A stretch of DNA of 64,000 nucleotides from Candidatus Melainabacteria bacterium (GCA_003242885.1 QKMZ01000015.1:333568-397567); one strand, 5' to 3'; positions 26,623 through 35,774 are shown, counted from the stretch's first letter. Numbers and translations are program-made. Notes: a model not told the origin generated them from the sequence alone.

Positions 26623-28647
26623 ATGTCGCAGTCGATTCTCCTAATTGAAGACAGTCGCGCGCAGCTAAAAGCTGTGAGCGCGATTTTGCGCAGCGAAGAC
26701 TTCCAGATTACCAGCGCCGCTTCTTTGCGTGAGGCTGTGGCTTGCCTGGAGTACACAAGTTTTGATTGCATTCTCTTGGATCTTTCACTTCCTGACTCTG
26801 ATGGACTGGACACACTGCGTTCCGTTCGCTCGAAAGCACGCAGCGCACCGCTGATTGTTCTAACTTCCACTGATGATCCCTTGCAGGTAGCTGAGGCTTT
26901 GAAAGAAGGTGCTCAGGATTATTTGATCAAGGGACGTATTGATGGCGAGTTGTTGAAACGATCGATTCGCTATGGCATCGACCGCGCGCGCACTCAAGAG
27001 ATGGTGCGACAAAGCGAAGAAAAATTTCGCTTGCTTGTTGAAAGCGCTCGGGACTATGCCATTTTCATGCTTGATACCGAGGGCAACATTCTCACTTGGA
27101 GCGCGGGAGCAGAGCGGATAACTGGTTATTCTGGCGAAGAAATTCTTGGCAAAAATCTTTCGATTTTCTATCCGCAATCGGCGGTGGATCGTGGAGAGCC
27201 GCAACATGGATTGCGTGAGGCCGTACTGAAGGGGCGCTACGAAGATGAAGGGTGGAGAAAGCGAAAAGACGGCACTCGCTATTGGGTGAGTTTCATCAAT
27301 ACACCTTTGTTCGATCAGGAAGGAAACCTCAGAGGCTATGCGCGTATTGCGCGGGATACGACAGAAAAGAGAATCGCAGAAGAAACACTTCGTCAGAGAA
27401 TTGTTCTCGAGCAAAAGATGGTGCTTGTTGACCTTTTGCAAGCTGTCACCATCGCAATCAATCTCGCTCCCACTGTCGAAGATGCTGTTGCCACGCTGCT
27501 CAAAGAAGTTTGCACGCATACAAAATGGTCTGTTGGATGCGGAAATATTGTCGACACGGAATCGAAAGGAGAGTGTCAAGTTTCTAAAGTCTGGTACTTC
27601 CCGGAAGGTTTCAAAATTAGTGCTGACGATTCTGTTTTGCGCGAAAGACTTATATCTGGAGTTGGCATCGCAGGCAAGTCTTGGGCATCAGGTGCTCCTG
27701 TTTGGCTTGATGATATTGCCACTGATGACTCAGCGTTGTGCGTTTGGTTGAGTAAACATCAAGGTCTCAAAAGTGGGCTTGCTGTCCCTGTTTATGAAGG
27801 CATGCGCTTGTTTGCTATTGTCGAATTCTTTGCTGCGGCTGGTGAAAAACCGGACGCGCCATTTCTCGAGGTTATGGCAAACATTGGTAAACAATTGACT
27901 GCTATTGTCGAGCGTAAGCGGCTTGAACAGATGCTTGCCAAAGAAATGCAAAATCTCTCGCGCTCTAACGCTGAATTGCAAGAGTTTGCCAAAATTGCAG
28001 CGCATGATTTGCAAGAACCGCTCAAGTCTGTACAAGGTTTTGTCGACCTTTTAAAACGCAGGTATTCAGACCAACTCGGAGATGACGGTAAACGCTTTAT
28101 AGCTTTTATCGATGATGCTGTCGTGAGAATGGAAGAGTTGATTCGCGGCGTCTTAAGCCACTCGAAAATTCGCTCGCAGGAAAAACGTTTTGAGCGTACG
28201 GATTTAAATGAAGTGATTCAGAAGGTGAAAGACAATCTAAGCGTTAGCATCGAGCAAACCGGGGCAATCATTAAATGCGATGACTTGCCAGTGATTGTGG
28301 CTGATTCGTTGCAGATGGTGCAACTCTTCCAAAATTTGATTGCCAATGCCATGAAATTTCGCGAGCCGGAGACGACTCCGGAAATTTATATCAGTTGGCG
28401 CAATCAGGGTGGCGATTATCAATTTTGCGTCAAGGATAATGGAATCGGAATGGATAGTCGGTATCTCAACAAGATTTTTGGTATGTTTAGTCGCCTTAAC
28501 GCCAAGACTGAATACCCGGGCACTGGGATCGGTCTTGCCATTTGTAAGAAGATTGTCGAACATCATGGAGGGGTTATCTGGGCCGAGTCCCAACTGGGCA
28601 AGGGATCGGAAATGTGCTTTTTGTTGCCGGATGAATCTAGGAGATAG
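26623..28647 (+). CDS. Receiver-PAS-GAF histidine kinase
   Basis: A 674-residue signalling protein, apparently soluble. Domains in order: receiver, residues 1-120, phospho-acceptor Asp53 (CILLDLS) and Lys103; PAS, about 130-255 (NILTWSAGAERITGYSGEEI); GAF, about 270-435; HisKA, with the phosphorylated His461 in AAHDLQEPLKSV; HATPase_c, about 560-670, with G1 DNGIGM and G2 GTGIGLA. A receiver at the N-terminus rather than the C-terminus suggests that it is driven by another kinase before acting. HisKA-type AAHDLQEP is typical of phytochrome-like and CikA-like kinases. The GAF lacks any cysteine motif I recognise as a bilin site. The Rcp1-like regulator starts 3 bases after it and is the likely output. 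Confidence 0.9.
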   Translation: MSQSILLIEDSRAQLKAVSAILRSEDFQITSAASLREAVACLEYTSFDCILLDLSLPDSDGLDTLRSVRSKARSAPLIVLTSTDDPLQVAEALKEGAQDYLIKGRIDGELLKRSIRYGIDRARTQEMVRQSEEKFRLLVESARDYAIFMLDTEGNILTWSAGAERITGYSGEEILGKNLSIFYPQSAVDRGEPQHGLREAVLKGRYEDEGWRKRKDGTRYWVSFINTPLFDQEGNLRGYARIARDTTEKRIAEETLRQRIVLEQKMVLVDLLQAVTIAINLAPTVEDAVATLLKEVCTHTKWSVGCGNIVDTESKGECQVSKVWYFPEGFKISADDSVLRERLISGVGIAGKSWASGAPVWLDDIATDDSALCVWLSKHQGLKSGLAVPVYEGMRLFAIVEFFAAAGEKPDAPFLEVMANIGKQLTAIVERKRLEQMLAKEMQNLSRSNAELQEFAKIAAHDLQEPLKSVQGFVDLLKRRYSDQLGDDGKRFIAFIDDAVVRMEELIRGVLSHSKIRSQEKRFERTDLNEVIQKVKDNLSVSIEQTGAIIKCDDLPVIVADSLQMVQLFQNLIANAMKFREPETTPEIYISWRNQGGDYQFCVKDNGIGMDSRYLNKIFGMFSRLNAKTEYPGTGIGLAICKKIVEHHGGVIWAESQLGKGSEMCFLLPDESRR

Positions 28648-28650
28648 CTT

Positions 28651-29058
28651 GTGAAAAATCCCGTTGAAATTTTGCTGGTTGAAGACAGTCCTGGCGACAT
28701 TGCCTTGACTGAGGAGGCATTGAAGGAAAGTGGACTGCAGAATACCTTGACTATCGTCACGGATGGCGAACAGGCTATCGAATACCTGAGCAAGCGCGGT
28801 AAATACAAAGATGCCGGGAGCCCCGACCTCATTCTTCTTGACTTGAACATGCCAAAGAAGAGCGGGCACGAGGTTTTGGAAGTAATTAAGGATAATCCCA
28901 AGTTGGAAGAGATACCGGTGGTCGTTTTGACCGTGTCTGAGGCAGAAGAGGACATAGCTAGAGCGCTCGGGCTGAAGATGAACTACTACCTGAACAAGCC
29001 AGTTAATGTTCAAAAGCTCGCTCCGATCTTGACGACCATCATCGAACTCTGGAATTAG
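28651..29058 (+). CDS. Rcp1-like single-domain response regulator
   Basis: A 135-residue receiver without output domain. Asp64 (LILLDLNMPKKSG) is the phospho-acceptor, the acidic pair is Glu11-Asp12, and Lys116 lies in YLNKPV. PKKSG and the loop before it are typical of Rcp1, the partner of cyanobacterial phytochrome kinases. The GTG start has AGGAGA at 28639-28644. It follows the multi-domain kinase after 3 bases, so the two form a phosphorelay pair. The single domain may pass phosphate on to an Hpt protein, such as the one at 54491, or act by protein binding. That link is speculative. Confidence 0.9.
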   Translation: MKNPVEILLVEDSPGDIALTEEALKESGLQNTLTIVTDGEQAIEYLSKRGKYKDAGSPDLILLDLNMPKKSGHEVLEVIKDNPKLEEIPVVVLTVSEAEEDIARALGLKMNYYLNKPVNVQKLAPILTTIIELWN

Positions 29059-29129
29059 GGCTGGGAACGAAAGATTTTCGACGTCGTCGGTTTATTATGT
29101 TTACCGTTTGGCGCTGAATTGAGGTTGTT

Positions 29130-30320
29130 TTGACCCGACGACGTTTTTCAATCGTCTCATCCGTCGTTTCACTTGCGGTCTGTGCAACCAGTGTATCGAT
29201 GGCCTCGCCTGGTGTTCTAGCACAAAATTCTTCGAAGACAGCCTCGATGCCGGCTGTGGCTCCGTCTTTCTCTGGTCGCCCGTCGCAATCAAATCAAGCG
29301 GCTGGTGTAGGCACCGCTGGTCGGAATGCTGGGAAAACTCTTGAAAGCCGTGCTGAAAATGGCCACGACAACTCTGCTGAAAGCGTTGGACGCAGCAAAA
29401 TGATGATGCAGGTGAAGCCTCCGACATTGCAGGGTAATGCAGTGCGCGAGGGCACCACGAGCGGTGCGGCAGTTAAACCCTTGCTTGAGGGCAATGTTCT
29501 AAGAGAAACAGCTCCAGATGATGCTTTTGCCGCCGCAGGGGTGACGAAGACCGATATTATGCTGAAGAAGCCTAAGCCTGCTCGCGTAGAGAAAGATGTC
29601 TATCGTGCTTGGGTCAGCAAGGCTCATCCACAGTTTGCCTTAAAAGCCGACTCAACCGATCCGATAGAGATTGTTGAGGTAAAAGGGCAATGGGACAAGG
29701 CCGATCGAACATTGAAGAATCTCGGACTTCCTCACACAACAATCGGCGCAGGACAACTAAATCAGACTGGACTAGAGAGAACAAAGGTCCTGGTCATTAA
29801 TTGTGCGGGCACATTGGACCGGCGTTCTTTGCAGGGCATCAGAGACTTTGTTGCGCGCGGCGGTTATCTCCTGACCACTGATTGGGCGCTCGATAACATG
29901 CTCAAGCAGACCTTTCCAGGTTTTGTTGAATGGAATAAAGGCAAGAGCAAAGGTAACGTGGTTGATGCTCAAGTTATTTTGCCTGAGAAAGAGTTCTTTC
30001 AAGGGACGGTTTCGAATGCCAGCTGGAAACTCGATGAGGAAAGTCAGACACTGCGTGTGTTGAGACCTGATGCCGTAAAAGTTCTTGCTGTTAGTCGGGA
30101 ATTGGCAAAGCTAGACCCTGACAGGCAGGGGATTCTTGCCGTGACCTTTGGATTTGGACGAGGTAAAGTTCTGCATCTTGTCGGGCACTTTGACAATAAC
30201 TCGCTGCCGTTTTTACCCCTTCATTTACCGGACCCAGCTCCTGTCATCGGCATTGGACTTCGTCAAGCGATGTCCGCGAATTTTGTGATTTCTGGGTTGG
30301 AAAGGAACATCGGGCGTTAA
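29130..30320 (+). CDS. Secreted protein with glutamine-amidotransferase-like fold
   Basis: A 396-residue exported protein from a TTG start with a signal peptide (SIVSSVVSLAVCATSVSMASPGVLA). Residues about 35-175 are polar and low-complexity. Residues about 178-390 look like a class I GATase-like (DUF4159-type) domain: EIVEVKGQWDKADRTLKNLGLPHT, VLVINCAGTL, IRDFVARGGYLLTTDWAL and LHLVGHFDNN, in the order strand, nucleophile turn, flap, and histidine. The turn carries Cys but lacks a convincing Cys-His-Glu triad, so it may be non-catalytic. Such domains occur in periplasmic or gliding-related proteins. The function is unknown. Confidence 0.6.
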   Translation: MTRRRFSIVSSVVSLAVCATSVSMASPGVLAQNSSKTASMPAVAPSFSGRPSQSNQAAGVGTAGRNAGKTLESRAENGHDNSAESVGRSKMMMQVKPPTLQGNAVREGTTSGAAVKPLLEGNVLRETAPDDAFAAAGVTKTDIMLKKPKPARVEKDVYRAWVSKAHPQFALKADSTDPIEIVEVKGQWDKADRTLKNLGLPHTTIGAGQLNQTGLERTKVLVINCAGTLDRRSLQGIRDFVARGGYLLTTDWALDNMLKQTFPGFVEWNKGKSKGNVVDAQVILPEKEFFQGTVSNASWKLDEESQTLRVLRPDAVKVLAVSRELAKLDPDRQGILAVTFGFGRGKVLHLVGHFDNNSLPFLPLHLPDPAPVIGIGLRQAMSANFVISGLERNIGR

Positions 30321-30463
30321 GCTCTAGACTGGGCTAACCCAAGCCTTTTCATCTTTTGACAAGCCTGTCTCTGGTAATATTCCGGGTTCAGGAAACCCTT
30401 CTTAAGAAATCCGCGCTAAAGAAATCACGTAGACGCAAATCTTTTCAGGCACAGGCACTTACG

Positions 30464-31654
30464 ATGACGAACAAGGTCCCTTTGTTTGGTGAACTTCTGG
30501 TCCAGCTGGGCTTCCTCAGTCCTGATGACTTGGAAGCCTCTATCAAGGAAGCTGTGCAACTTAGCTTGCCGCTTGGTCGTTCGCTTGTTTTATCCAATAA
30601 GGTCAGTGAGTCCGACGTCAATCTGACTGTGGCTCTGCAGTCGATGATGAAGATCTGGGATTTGCCGTTGGCGAAAGCGAAGATGGCGGTGCCGCTCGCA
30701 CGCAAAGAAGGTTTGTCGATTGCTGATGCTTTGGCGCGTTTGGGCTGGCGTACCCGCGCGCATAATACGCCGTCGCCTAGCAGTTTGGGCGGATTGCTTG
30801 TTGATTCTGGGCTTGTCACAAAGGAGCAACTTGAAGAAGCACAGCATGAGGGCTATAACTCCAATCTTCCTCTCGGGCGTGTTTTGATCCTCAAAGGTGT
30901 AGTATCGCATTCGGTGCTAGCGAAAGTACTGGAAGTCCAACGAATGATCCGTGACGGCAATCTGACGTATGTAAGTGGTGCTAAGGAGTTGCGCAGCCAC
31001 GCCTCAGCTGCAGCCGGTTTGAAGATCAATCCAAAGCAGAAAAGCGGGTCGTTTCAAAAACGTTCTATTCGCCTTGGTGAGTTTCTTATGCTTGCAGGTG
31101 TTCTTACCGAGAGCGATTTGATGAATGCTCTGGAGCTTGGACTAGAACGCCAACTAACCGTCGGCTCTGCACTGCTAGAGCTGGGTTTGCTGACCGAAAG
31201 TGTGCTTGAAGTAGCGCTGGTTTTGCAAGGAAAGATCCTCGGTGGCGATATTGAATTACAGACAGGTGTACGTGACTTGAGAAAAGCGGCAGGTTTGTCT
31301 GAATTACCTGAAGAGCACGAAGCCGGTCCCGAGCAGCGAGTCGTAATTGGTGAATTGCTCAGGAAATGCGGTTTGGTAGACGAGATGCAAATCAATAAGG
31401 CGATCGAGCTTACAGCAAGGTATCCCTCTCTGATTGGAAAAATGCTCGTTGTTGCCGGCGCGATAGACGAAGCTACATTGCTGGCTGCTCTAAGATGCCA
31501 ATTCCTAATACGTCACAGAGCAATCACTGTTGTCGATGGAGTTCGCGCGCTACAGCATGCAGCGAATAACGAAATTTCGCTTGATGATTCGCTCGACGAA
31601 CTAAGAATCAACGTTCCGTACAAGTTGCGTCGTGACGTGCGCCTGCCTGGCTAG
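30464..31654 (+). CDS. Protein of four MshEN/GspE-N-like repeats
   Basis: A 396-residue protein. The frame is open from 30356, but ATG 30464 follows a Lys/Arg stretch that looks untranslated and is preferred with moderate confidence. Four repeats have the pattern GELLVxxGxLxxxxLxxAxxxxxxxxxPLGxxLxxxGxVxxxxLxxALxxQ, starting near residues 9, 111, 203 and 295. This is the MshEN (T2SSE_N) fold that sits at the N-terminus of PilB/GspE secretion and pilus ATPases, where it can bind c-di-GMP. No ATPase domain follows. Possible roles are a c-di-GMP sensor or an adaptor for a pilus machine elsewhere. Confidence 0.7.
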   Translation: MTNKVPLFGELLVQLGFLSPDDLEASIKEAVQLSLPLGRSLVLSNKVSESDVNLTVALQSMMKIWDLPLAKAKMAVPLARKEGLSIADALARLGWRTRAHNTPSPSSLGGLLVDSGLVTKEQLEEAQHEGYNSNLPLGRVLILKGVVSHSVLAKVLEVQRMIRDGNLTYVSGAKELRSHASAAAGLKINPKQKSGSFQKRSIRLGEFLMLAGVLTESDLMNALELGLERQLTVGSALLELGLLTESVLEVALVLQGKILGGDIELQTGVRDLRKAAGLSELPEEHEAGPEQRVVIGELLRKCGLVDEMQINKAIELTARYPSLIGKMLVVAGAIDEATLLAALRCQFLIRHRAITVVDGVRALQHAANNEISLDDSLDELRINVPYKLRRDVRLPG

Positions 31655-31662
31655 AAGTAGCC

Positions 31663-31725
31663 TGTAGGGGCAGCATTCATACCGCCCGCGGTCGACGCCA
31701 TGCCTCGCCCCTTTTGATGCTGCGC
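31663..31725. repeat. REP-like TGTAGGGG element
   Basis: CTGTAGGGGCAGCATTC, then GCGGTCGACGCCATGCCTCGCC, which is a palindromic core with a few mismatches. It is related to the array at 35647-35774. Confidence 0.45.
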
Positions 31726-31753
31726 TTGCTAAAAAATCACTTGTTCAAAAAGA

Positions 31754-31785
31754 GAAGAGCAACACCATATTTGGTGCTGCTCTTC
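31754..31785 (-). terminator. Strong hairpin with U-tract on the minus strand
   Basis: GAAGAGCA pairs with TGCTCTTC, and CACCA with TGGTG inside, around a short loop. On the minus strand it is followed by TCTTTTTG. It lies 250 bases past the end of the minus-strand TPR gene at 32033 and could end its transcript. It could also end the + strand transcript less efficiently. Confidence 0.55.
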
Positions 31786-32032
31786 AATAAAGCACGACCA
31801 GCGAGCTGTGCACTGAAAGTATGCTAGGCCCGCTACTTATGAGGGGCGGCGTTGTGCCTTATCCACAATCCCGCTAGTCGTGTTGAACTCTGTTCTAAGA
31901 TTGCCCAACAAGATTTGTACAGTACCAAAAATCTTGTTGTGTTGCGAAAATGTAATCTAAATTCGAAGTCTAGATGCTGCTAAATGCAGTTAGTTGCGGT
32001 TTTACAGAAGTCCAGTTGTTATTTTGTACAGA

Positions 32033-32581
32033 TTACTTCATCGCAGTCCAACTGCCCGAGCGCTTCCACGTTTGACCAAACGCGCCGGTGTTGGCTTTAA
32101 GCAATTCTGCCTCTTCCTTGCGATTGGTTTCGTAGAGAAGACGAGCATAGCTAGCGAGCAAATTCACTAAATCAGGATGGTTTTCGGGTAAGTGCTGTTG
32201 CTTAATGGCCAATGCTTGTTTGTAAAAGCGCTCTGCATCCTCATGCTTCTTCCATGAGTGATAGAGCATTGCCAAATTATTGGCGATAACCGCAACGTCC
32301 ATATGGTCGGCGCCAAGCGTGGTTTCATAAATTCTGAGCAGCCTGCGGCACATTGGCGCGGCCATCGCGTATTTGCTTTGCGCCCAATATATTTCCGACA
32401 AGCCTTCGAGCGAAATTACGAGCTGCTGGCTGTGCTCTCCAAGCGTCTCAGCTTCCTCTAAAGAACTGAGCCAGCTCAATTCTGACTGGACAAGCTGACC
32501 TGTGAGATAGGCTTGCTGTCCGGCGGTTTTATAAATTTCCCACCGTTTTCTGGCTTCTCTTTGACGATCAGTTTCCTGCAC
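32033..32581 (-). CDS. TPR protein (kinesin-light-chain-like repeats)
   Basis: A 182-residue soluble protein with GTG start preceded by AGAGGT. It consists of repeated 42-residue TPR_10/12-type pairs: ISLEGLSEIYWAQSKYAMAA, AVIANNLAMLYHSWKKHEDAERFY and LVNLLASYARLLYETNRKEEAELL. This class usually forms a groove for peptide binding. No signal peptide or enzyme part is seen. The partner is unknown. It is isolated from neighbours by more than 200 bases on each side. Confidence 0.8.
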   Translation of the reverse strand: MQETDRQREARKRWEIYKTAGQQAYLTGQLVQSELSWLSSLEEAETLGEHSQQLVISLEGLSEIYWAQSKYAMAAPMCRRLLRIYETTLGADHMDVAVIANNLAMLYHSWKKHEDAERFYKQALAIKQQHLPENHPDLVNLLASYARLLYETNRKEEAELLKANTGAFGQTWKRSGSWTAMK

Positions 32582-32792
32582 CGGAAATTACCTCTATGCG
32601 CTCCCGCGTGACGAATAATGATTATCGTCGGCTTCTTGATTAATTGGAAGTAGTACGCAAAACAATTTATGCCGTAACTGCGATTAACATTAACTGCACA
32701 CGAACTGTTTGCTGTTGAACATAGCACGCATAACTGTGCGGATACACGAAGCGGGGGCGCTGTTGCACCCCCGTTTGCTTGCATTATTCGAG
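32582..32792. other. Intergenic region with a GC hairpin
   Basis: Between two minus-strand TPR genes. A stem CGGGGG/CCCCCG (32752-32773) stands 20 bases after the end of the 387-residue TPR gene and may end its transcript, although no U-tract follows it. I see no gene. Confidence 0.4.
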
Positions 32793-33956
32793 TTACTGGG
32801 GCTTGAGCGCTTCGGACGAATCTTTCAAGCCGGTCTTGTTGGTGTCTTGAAGGAAGGTCTCTTCGAAATAGCGATCTGGATTTTTAGGATCGTTTTCGAA
32901 CTTGATGTCCTTTGGAAGTGTCGGGTCAAAGAATTGCGCGCGTTTGATGTCTTCGTGTGCAAGCACTGACTTGCCCAGTTTGTGCCACAGGAAGGCTCTG
33001 CACAAATAGAAGTTGCCTTGGTTGGGATCTAATCTCAAAGCGTCTTCGAGGCTGGCCATCGCTTCGCCATCGGAGCCCAATTGCATGAGCGCTTTGGCGC
33101 GGTGGTAGTAGAGCTGTGCACTGGTTGGATCTTGCTTGAGCGCATCGTTGTAGTCTTCTAACGCTTCTTTGGCATTTTTCAACTTGAAGTATTCATGCCC
33201 ACGCTTCTTGAGCAATTCACTGTTTGTCGGGTCCAGTGCCAAAGCTTTGTCGTAGTCTTTGAGCGCATCTTCCGGCTTTTGCAGCCCGCTGAAAGCTGAA
33301 CCGCGATTGATATATGCGGTGCCATAATCAGGTGCAATTTGAATGGCGAAATTGTAGTCTTTGAGTGCTGCGTCATTGTTGCCTGCGTCAATGTAGGCAT
33401 CAGCACGCTTTGTCAAAATTTCTGCATCTTTAGGTGAGGCGGAAAGAGCTTTGTTGTATTGAGCGAGGGCGAGATCGATTTGCCCTTGTGCTCTCAGTGA
33501 ATCACCCATTCCGGCATAAGCTCTTGCAAGTTTCGGATCGAGACTGATCGCTTTTTCGAAGTCTTTGACTGCGCTGACGTGATCGTTGAGTTTTACTTCT
33601 GCAGAACCTTTCCACAAGTAATACTCAGCATTATCGTCGTCGTATTTCGCTGCTTCGCCGAAATCATTGGCAGCTAATTTGTACTGTTTGAGAGCAAAGA
33701 AACATTGTCCACGGAGGTTATAGGCCTTGGCATTGGTCTCTTGCAAACCAATTGCTTCGTCGAAGGACTTGATCGCATCGTTGTAGTTTTTCGCTTGCAT
33801 CGATTGAACAGCTTTTTCGTACGCTGGATTTTGCACTTCATCAGCAGTCGCTACTGAAGGAGCAAAACCAATTGCTGTTGTAACCACCAAGCCGAGAGTA
33901 AAACTCAAAACCAGCTTCTTATAGCTTCTCATTTGGCTAGTTGCCATGCTCAACAT
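32793..33956 (-). CDS. Secreted multi-TPR protein
   Basis: A 387-residue exported protein. GGAGG lies 8 bases before the ATG at 33956, and the signal peptide is obvious (LVLSFTLGLVVTTAIGFAPSVATA). From residue 42 to about 345 it is a chain of about nine TPR units, with the NxAxxxxnRGxxxfxlkxyxxAxxDyxxAlxxdP pattern nearly regular (for example NAKAYNLRGQCFFALKQYKL). The C-terminal 40 residues are polar. A role in assembling envelope complexes is possible. No motif identifies a partner. Confidence 0.85.
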   Translation of the reverse strand: MLSMATSQMRSYKKLVLSFTLGLVVTTAIGFAPSVATADEVQNPAYEKAVQSMQAKNYNDAIKSFDEAIGLQETNAKAYNLRGQCFFALKQYKLAANDFGEAAKYDDDNAEYYLWKGSAEVKLNDHVSAVKDFEKAISLDPKLARAYAGMGDSLRAQGQIDLALAQYNKALSASPKDAEILTKRADAYIDAGNNDAALKDYNFAIQIAPDYGTAYINRGSAFSGLQKPEDALKDYDKALALDPTNSELLKKRGHEYFKLKNAKEALEDYNDALKQDPTSAQLYYHRAKALMQLGSDGEAMASLEDALRLDPNQGNFYLCRAFLWHKLGKSVLAHEDIKRAQFFDPTLPKDIKFENDPKNPDRYFEETFLQDTNKTGLKDSSEALKPQ

Positions 33957-34026
33957 GAGCTCTTTCCTCCATTATTGGGACTGCCCAGACAGTCCACAGA
34001 TGAGTGCACATTATACAGGTGCAATG

Positions 34027-34494
34027 TCAATGGCAGACATTGACTCCGCGTTTTTGTAAATATCGCTGGTGATATTCCTCAGCGGGATAAAACTTGGCAG
34101 CCTCCGTAACCTCGGTGGCTATTGGCGCGTGAAACTTGCCTGATTTGCCAAGTTCTTCGATTTTTTCTTTGGCGGTCTTTTCTTGCTCGGGCGAATAGAA
34201 GAACACTGCGGTTCTGTATTGTTTGCCGACGTCCGGACCTTGTCTATTTAGTTGAGTCGGATCATGGATGGTGAAAAACTTGTCGAGCAGCTGTGCGTAA
34301 GAAATTACTGCCGGATCGAATTCGATGAGAATCACTTCTGCGTGACCAGTGCGGTCTGTGCAAACCTGTTCGTACGTCGGGTTGTCGGTGGCACCGCCAC
34401 TGTAACCTACTTTTGTATCTTTCACTCCTTCCAATGTGCGGAAAGCTTCTTCAACTCCCCAGAAGCATCCGGCACCAAACATTGCTTTTTCCAT
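34027..34494 (-). CDS. msrA: Peptide methionine-(S)-sulfoxide reductase MsrA
   Basis: A 155-residue enzyme. Cys10 in GAGCFWG is the catalytic residue of the MsrA family. VGYSGG, the GHAEVI stretch and the C-terminal YLQKRGVNVCH, with resolving Cys154, also fit. It reduces the S epimer of oxidised methionine in proteins with thioredoxin and so repairs oxidative damage in the cytoplasm. GAGGAAAG stands before the ATG at the expected spacing. The length is normal. It lies 120 bases downstream of the 6-phosphogluconate dehydrogenase gene, which makes NADPH for this pathway, but the linkage may be incidental. Confidence 0.96.
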   Translation of the reverse strand: MEKAMFGAGCFWGVEEAFRTLEGVKDTKVGYSGGATDNPTYEQVCTDRTGHAEVILIEFDPAVISYAQLLDKFFTIHDPTQLNRQGPDVGKQYRTAVFFYSPEQEKTAKEKIEELGKSGKFHAPIATEVTEAAKFYPAEEYHQRYLQKRGVNVCH

Positions 34495-34613
34495 TTCGCT
34501 TTCCTCTTTCTTTGAACGAAGTAATGCGTTCTTTTAACTTCCTGAATCCGATCGTCTTCACGACTCGAATAGTTGATGAACAGAGCGATGCATGGCATCG
34601 CCACTAAGCTTCT

Positions 34614-35633
34614 CTACGATGCGCCAGTTTTGGCAGGTGTTCTATTCATGTCGGAGTTTGATTTCAACTCTAAGTGACCTCCAAATTTGAAACGCATTGC
34701 TGATAGTAGGCGCTCACCAAATGGTTGTTGCTGCCTGGAGCGGAAGCGCGTGTACAAAGCCGCTGATAAAACTTCAGCAGGAACTGCCTGTTCGATTGCA
34801 GCTTGAATCGTCCATCTTCCTTCCCCGGAGTCTTGAACAAAACCGGTGTAGTTGGACAATTCTTGATCTTCGGCCAAAGCCATAGAAGTCAAATCCAAGA
34901 GCCATGAACCAACTACTGAGCCACGTCTCCATACTTCAGCGACGTCGGCGACATTGATGTCGTAGCGAATGTCTTCAGGTAATTCTTCGGAGTCTGCACT
35001 CGCCAATATACTGAAGCCTTCTGCATATGCTTGCATCAAGCCATACTCAATTCCATTGTGCACCATCTTCACATAATGACCGGCACCTACAGGACCAGCA
35101 TGTATGTAGCCGTTCTCTGCAGAGTTTTTGTTATTCTCGCGTCCGGGCGTCACTGGAATGTCGCCTTCTCCCGGAGCCAGAGTCGCGAAGATTGGTTCCA
35201 ATCTTTGAAAGACCGTCCTTTCTGCACCAATCATCAAACAGTAGCCGCGGTCTTTGCCCCATACTCCGCCGCTGGTTCCACAGTCTGCAAAGGTGATGCC
35301 TTTTTCTTTGAGCATATGAGCGCGGCGAACATCATCTTTGAAGTAGGAGTTACCACCGTCGATGATTGTGTCTCCGGCTTCCAGAACCTCAGAGAGTTCT
35401 TGAATTGCATCTTCGGTAATTTTTCCGGATGGAACCATTACCCAGACAGCGCGTGGTTTTGCCAGCTTCGAGACGAGATCTTTGTAACTCGATGCAGCAG
35501 TGGCACCTTCTTTCTCGAGTTCTTTACCCGGCTCTGGATTGCGATCGTACACTACGCAATCATGACCACCCGCCATCAGTCGGCGGACCATGTTGGCGCC
35601 CATTCGACCTAAGCCGACCATTCCTAATTGCAT
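34614..35633 (-). CDS. gnd: 6-phosphogluconate dehydrogenase (decarboxylating), short form
   Basis: A 339-residue enzyme of the short, YqeC-like 6-phosphogluconate dehydrogenase class, which lacks the long C-terminal helix bundle of the standard 470-residue enzyme. GLGRMG at 8-13 is the NAD(P)-binding Rossmann motif, and DGGNSYF and KMVHNGIEYGLMQAYAEG are family signatures of the substrate site. It converts 6-phosphogluconate to ribulose-5-phosphate, CO2 and a reduced nicotinamide cofactor. This class often prefers NAD. AAGGAAG precedes the ATG. It is followed on the same strand by MsrA and preceded by the transaldolase/PGI fusion, suggesting a pentose-phosphate gene cluster. Confidence 0.93.
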   Translation of the reverse strand: MQLGMVGLGRMGANMVRRLMAGGHDCVVYDRNPEPGKELEKEGATAASSYKDLVSKLAKPRAVWVMVPSGKITEDAIQELSEVLEAGDTIIDGGNSYFKDDVRRAHMLKEKGITFADCGTSGGVWGKDRGYCLMIGAERTVFQRLEPIFATLAPGEGDIPVTPGRENNKNSAENGYIHAGPVGAGHYVKMVHNGIEYGLMQAYAEGFSILASADSEELPEDIRYDINVADVAEVWRRGSVVGSWLLDLTSMALAEDQELSNYTGFVQDSGEGRWTIQAAIEQAVPAEVLSAALYTRFRSRQQQPFGERLLSAMRFKFGGHLELKSNSDMNRTPAKTGAS

Positions 35634-35646
35634 TTTACTCTTCCTT

Positions 35647-35774
35647 CTGTAGTGGCGACTTCACTCATTGCCTGTTTTCTATCGGTGGGACAACGCGATG
35701 CATTGCCTTTTCTGTAGGGGCGACGCCATGCGTCGCCCTGTTTTCTCCTGCAGGGTGGCTCTTCGCTGCCCTCG
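35647..35774. repeat. REP-like array of four units
   Basis: Four degenerate units with the form (G)TAGGGGCGACG...CGTCGCCC followed by TGTTTTCT begin near 35649, 35684, 35714 and 35750. The third unit has an almost perfect palindrome, GGGCGACGC with GCGTCGCCC. The array fills the gap between gnd and the transaldolase/PGI fusion. Confidence 0.7.
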
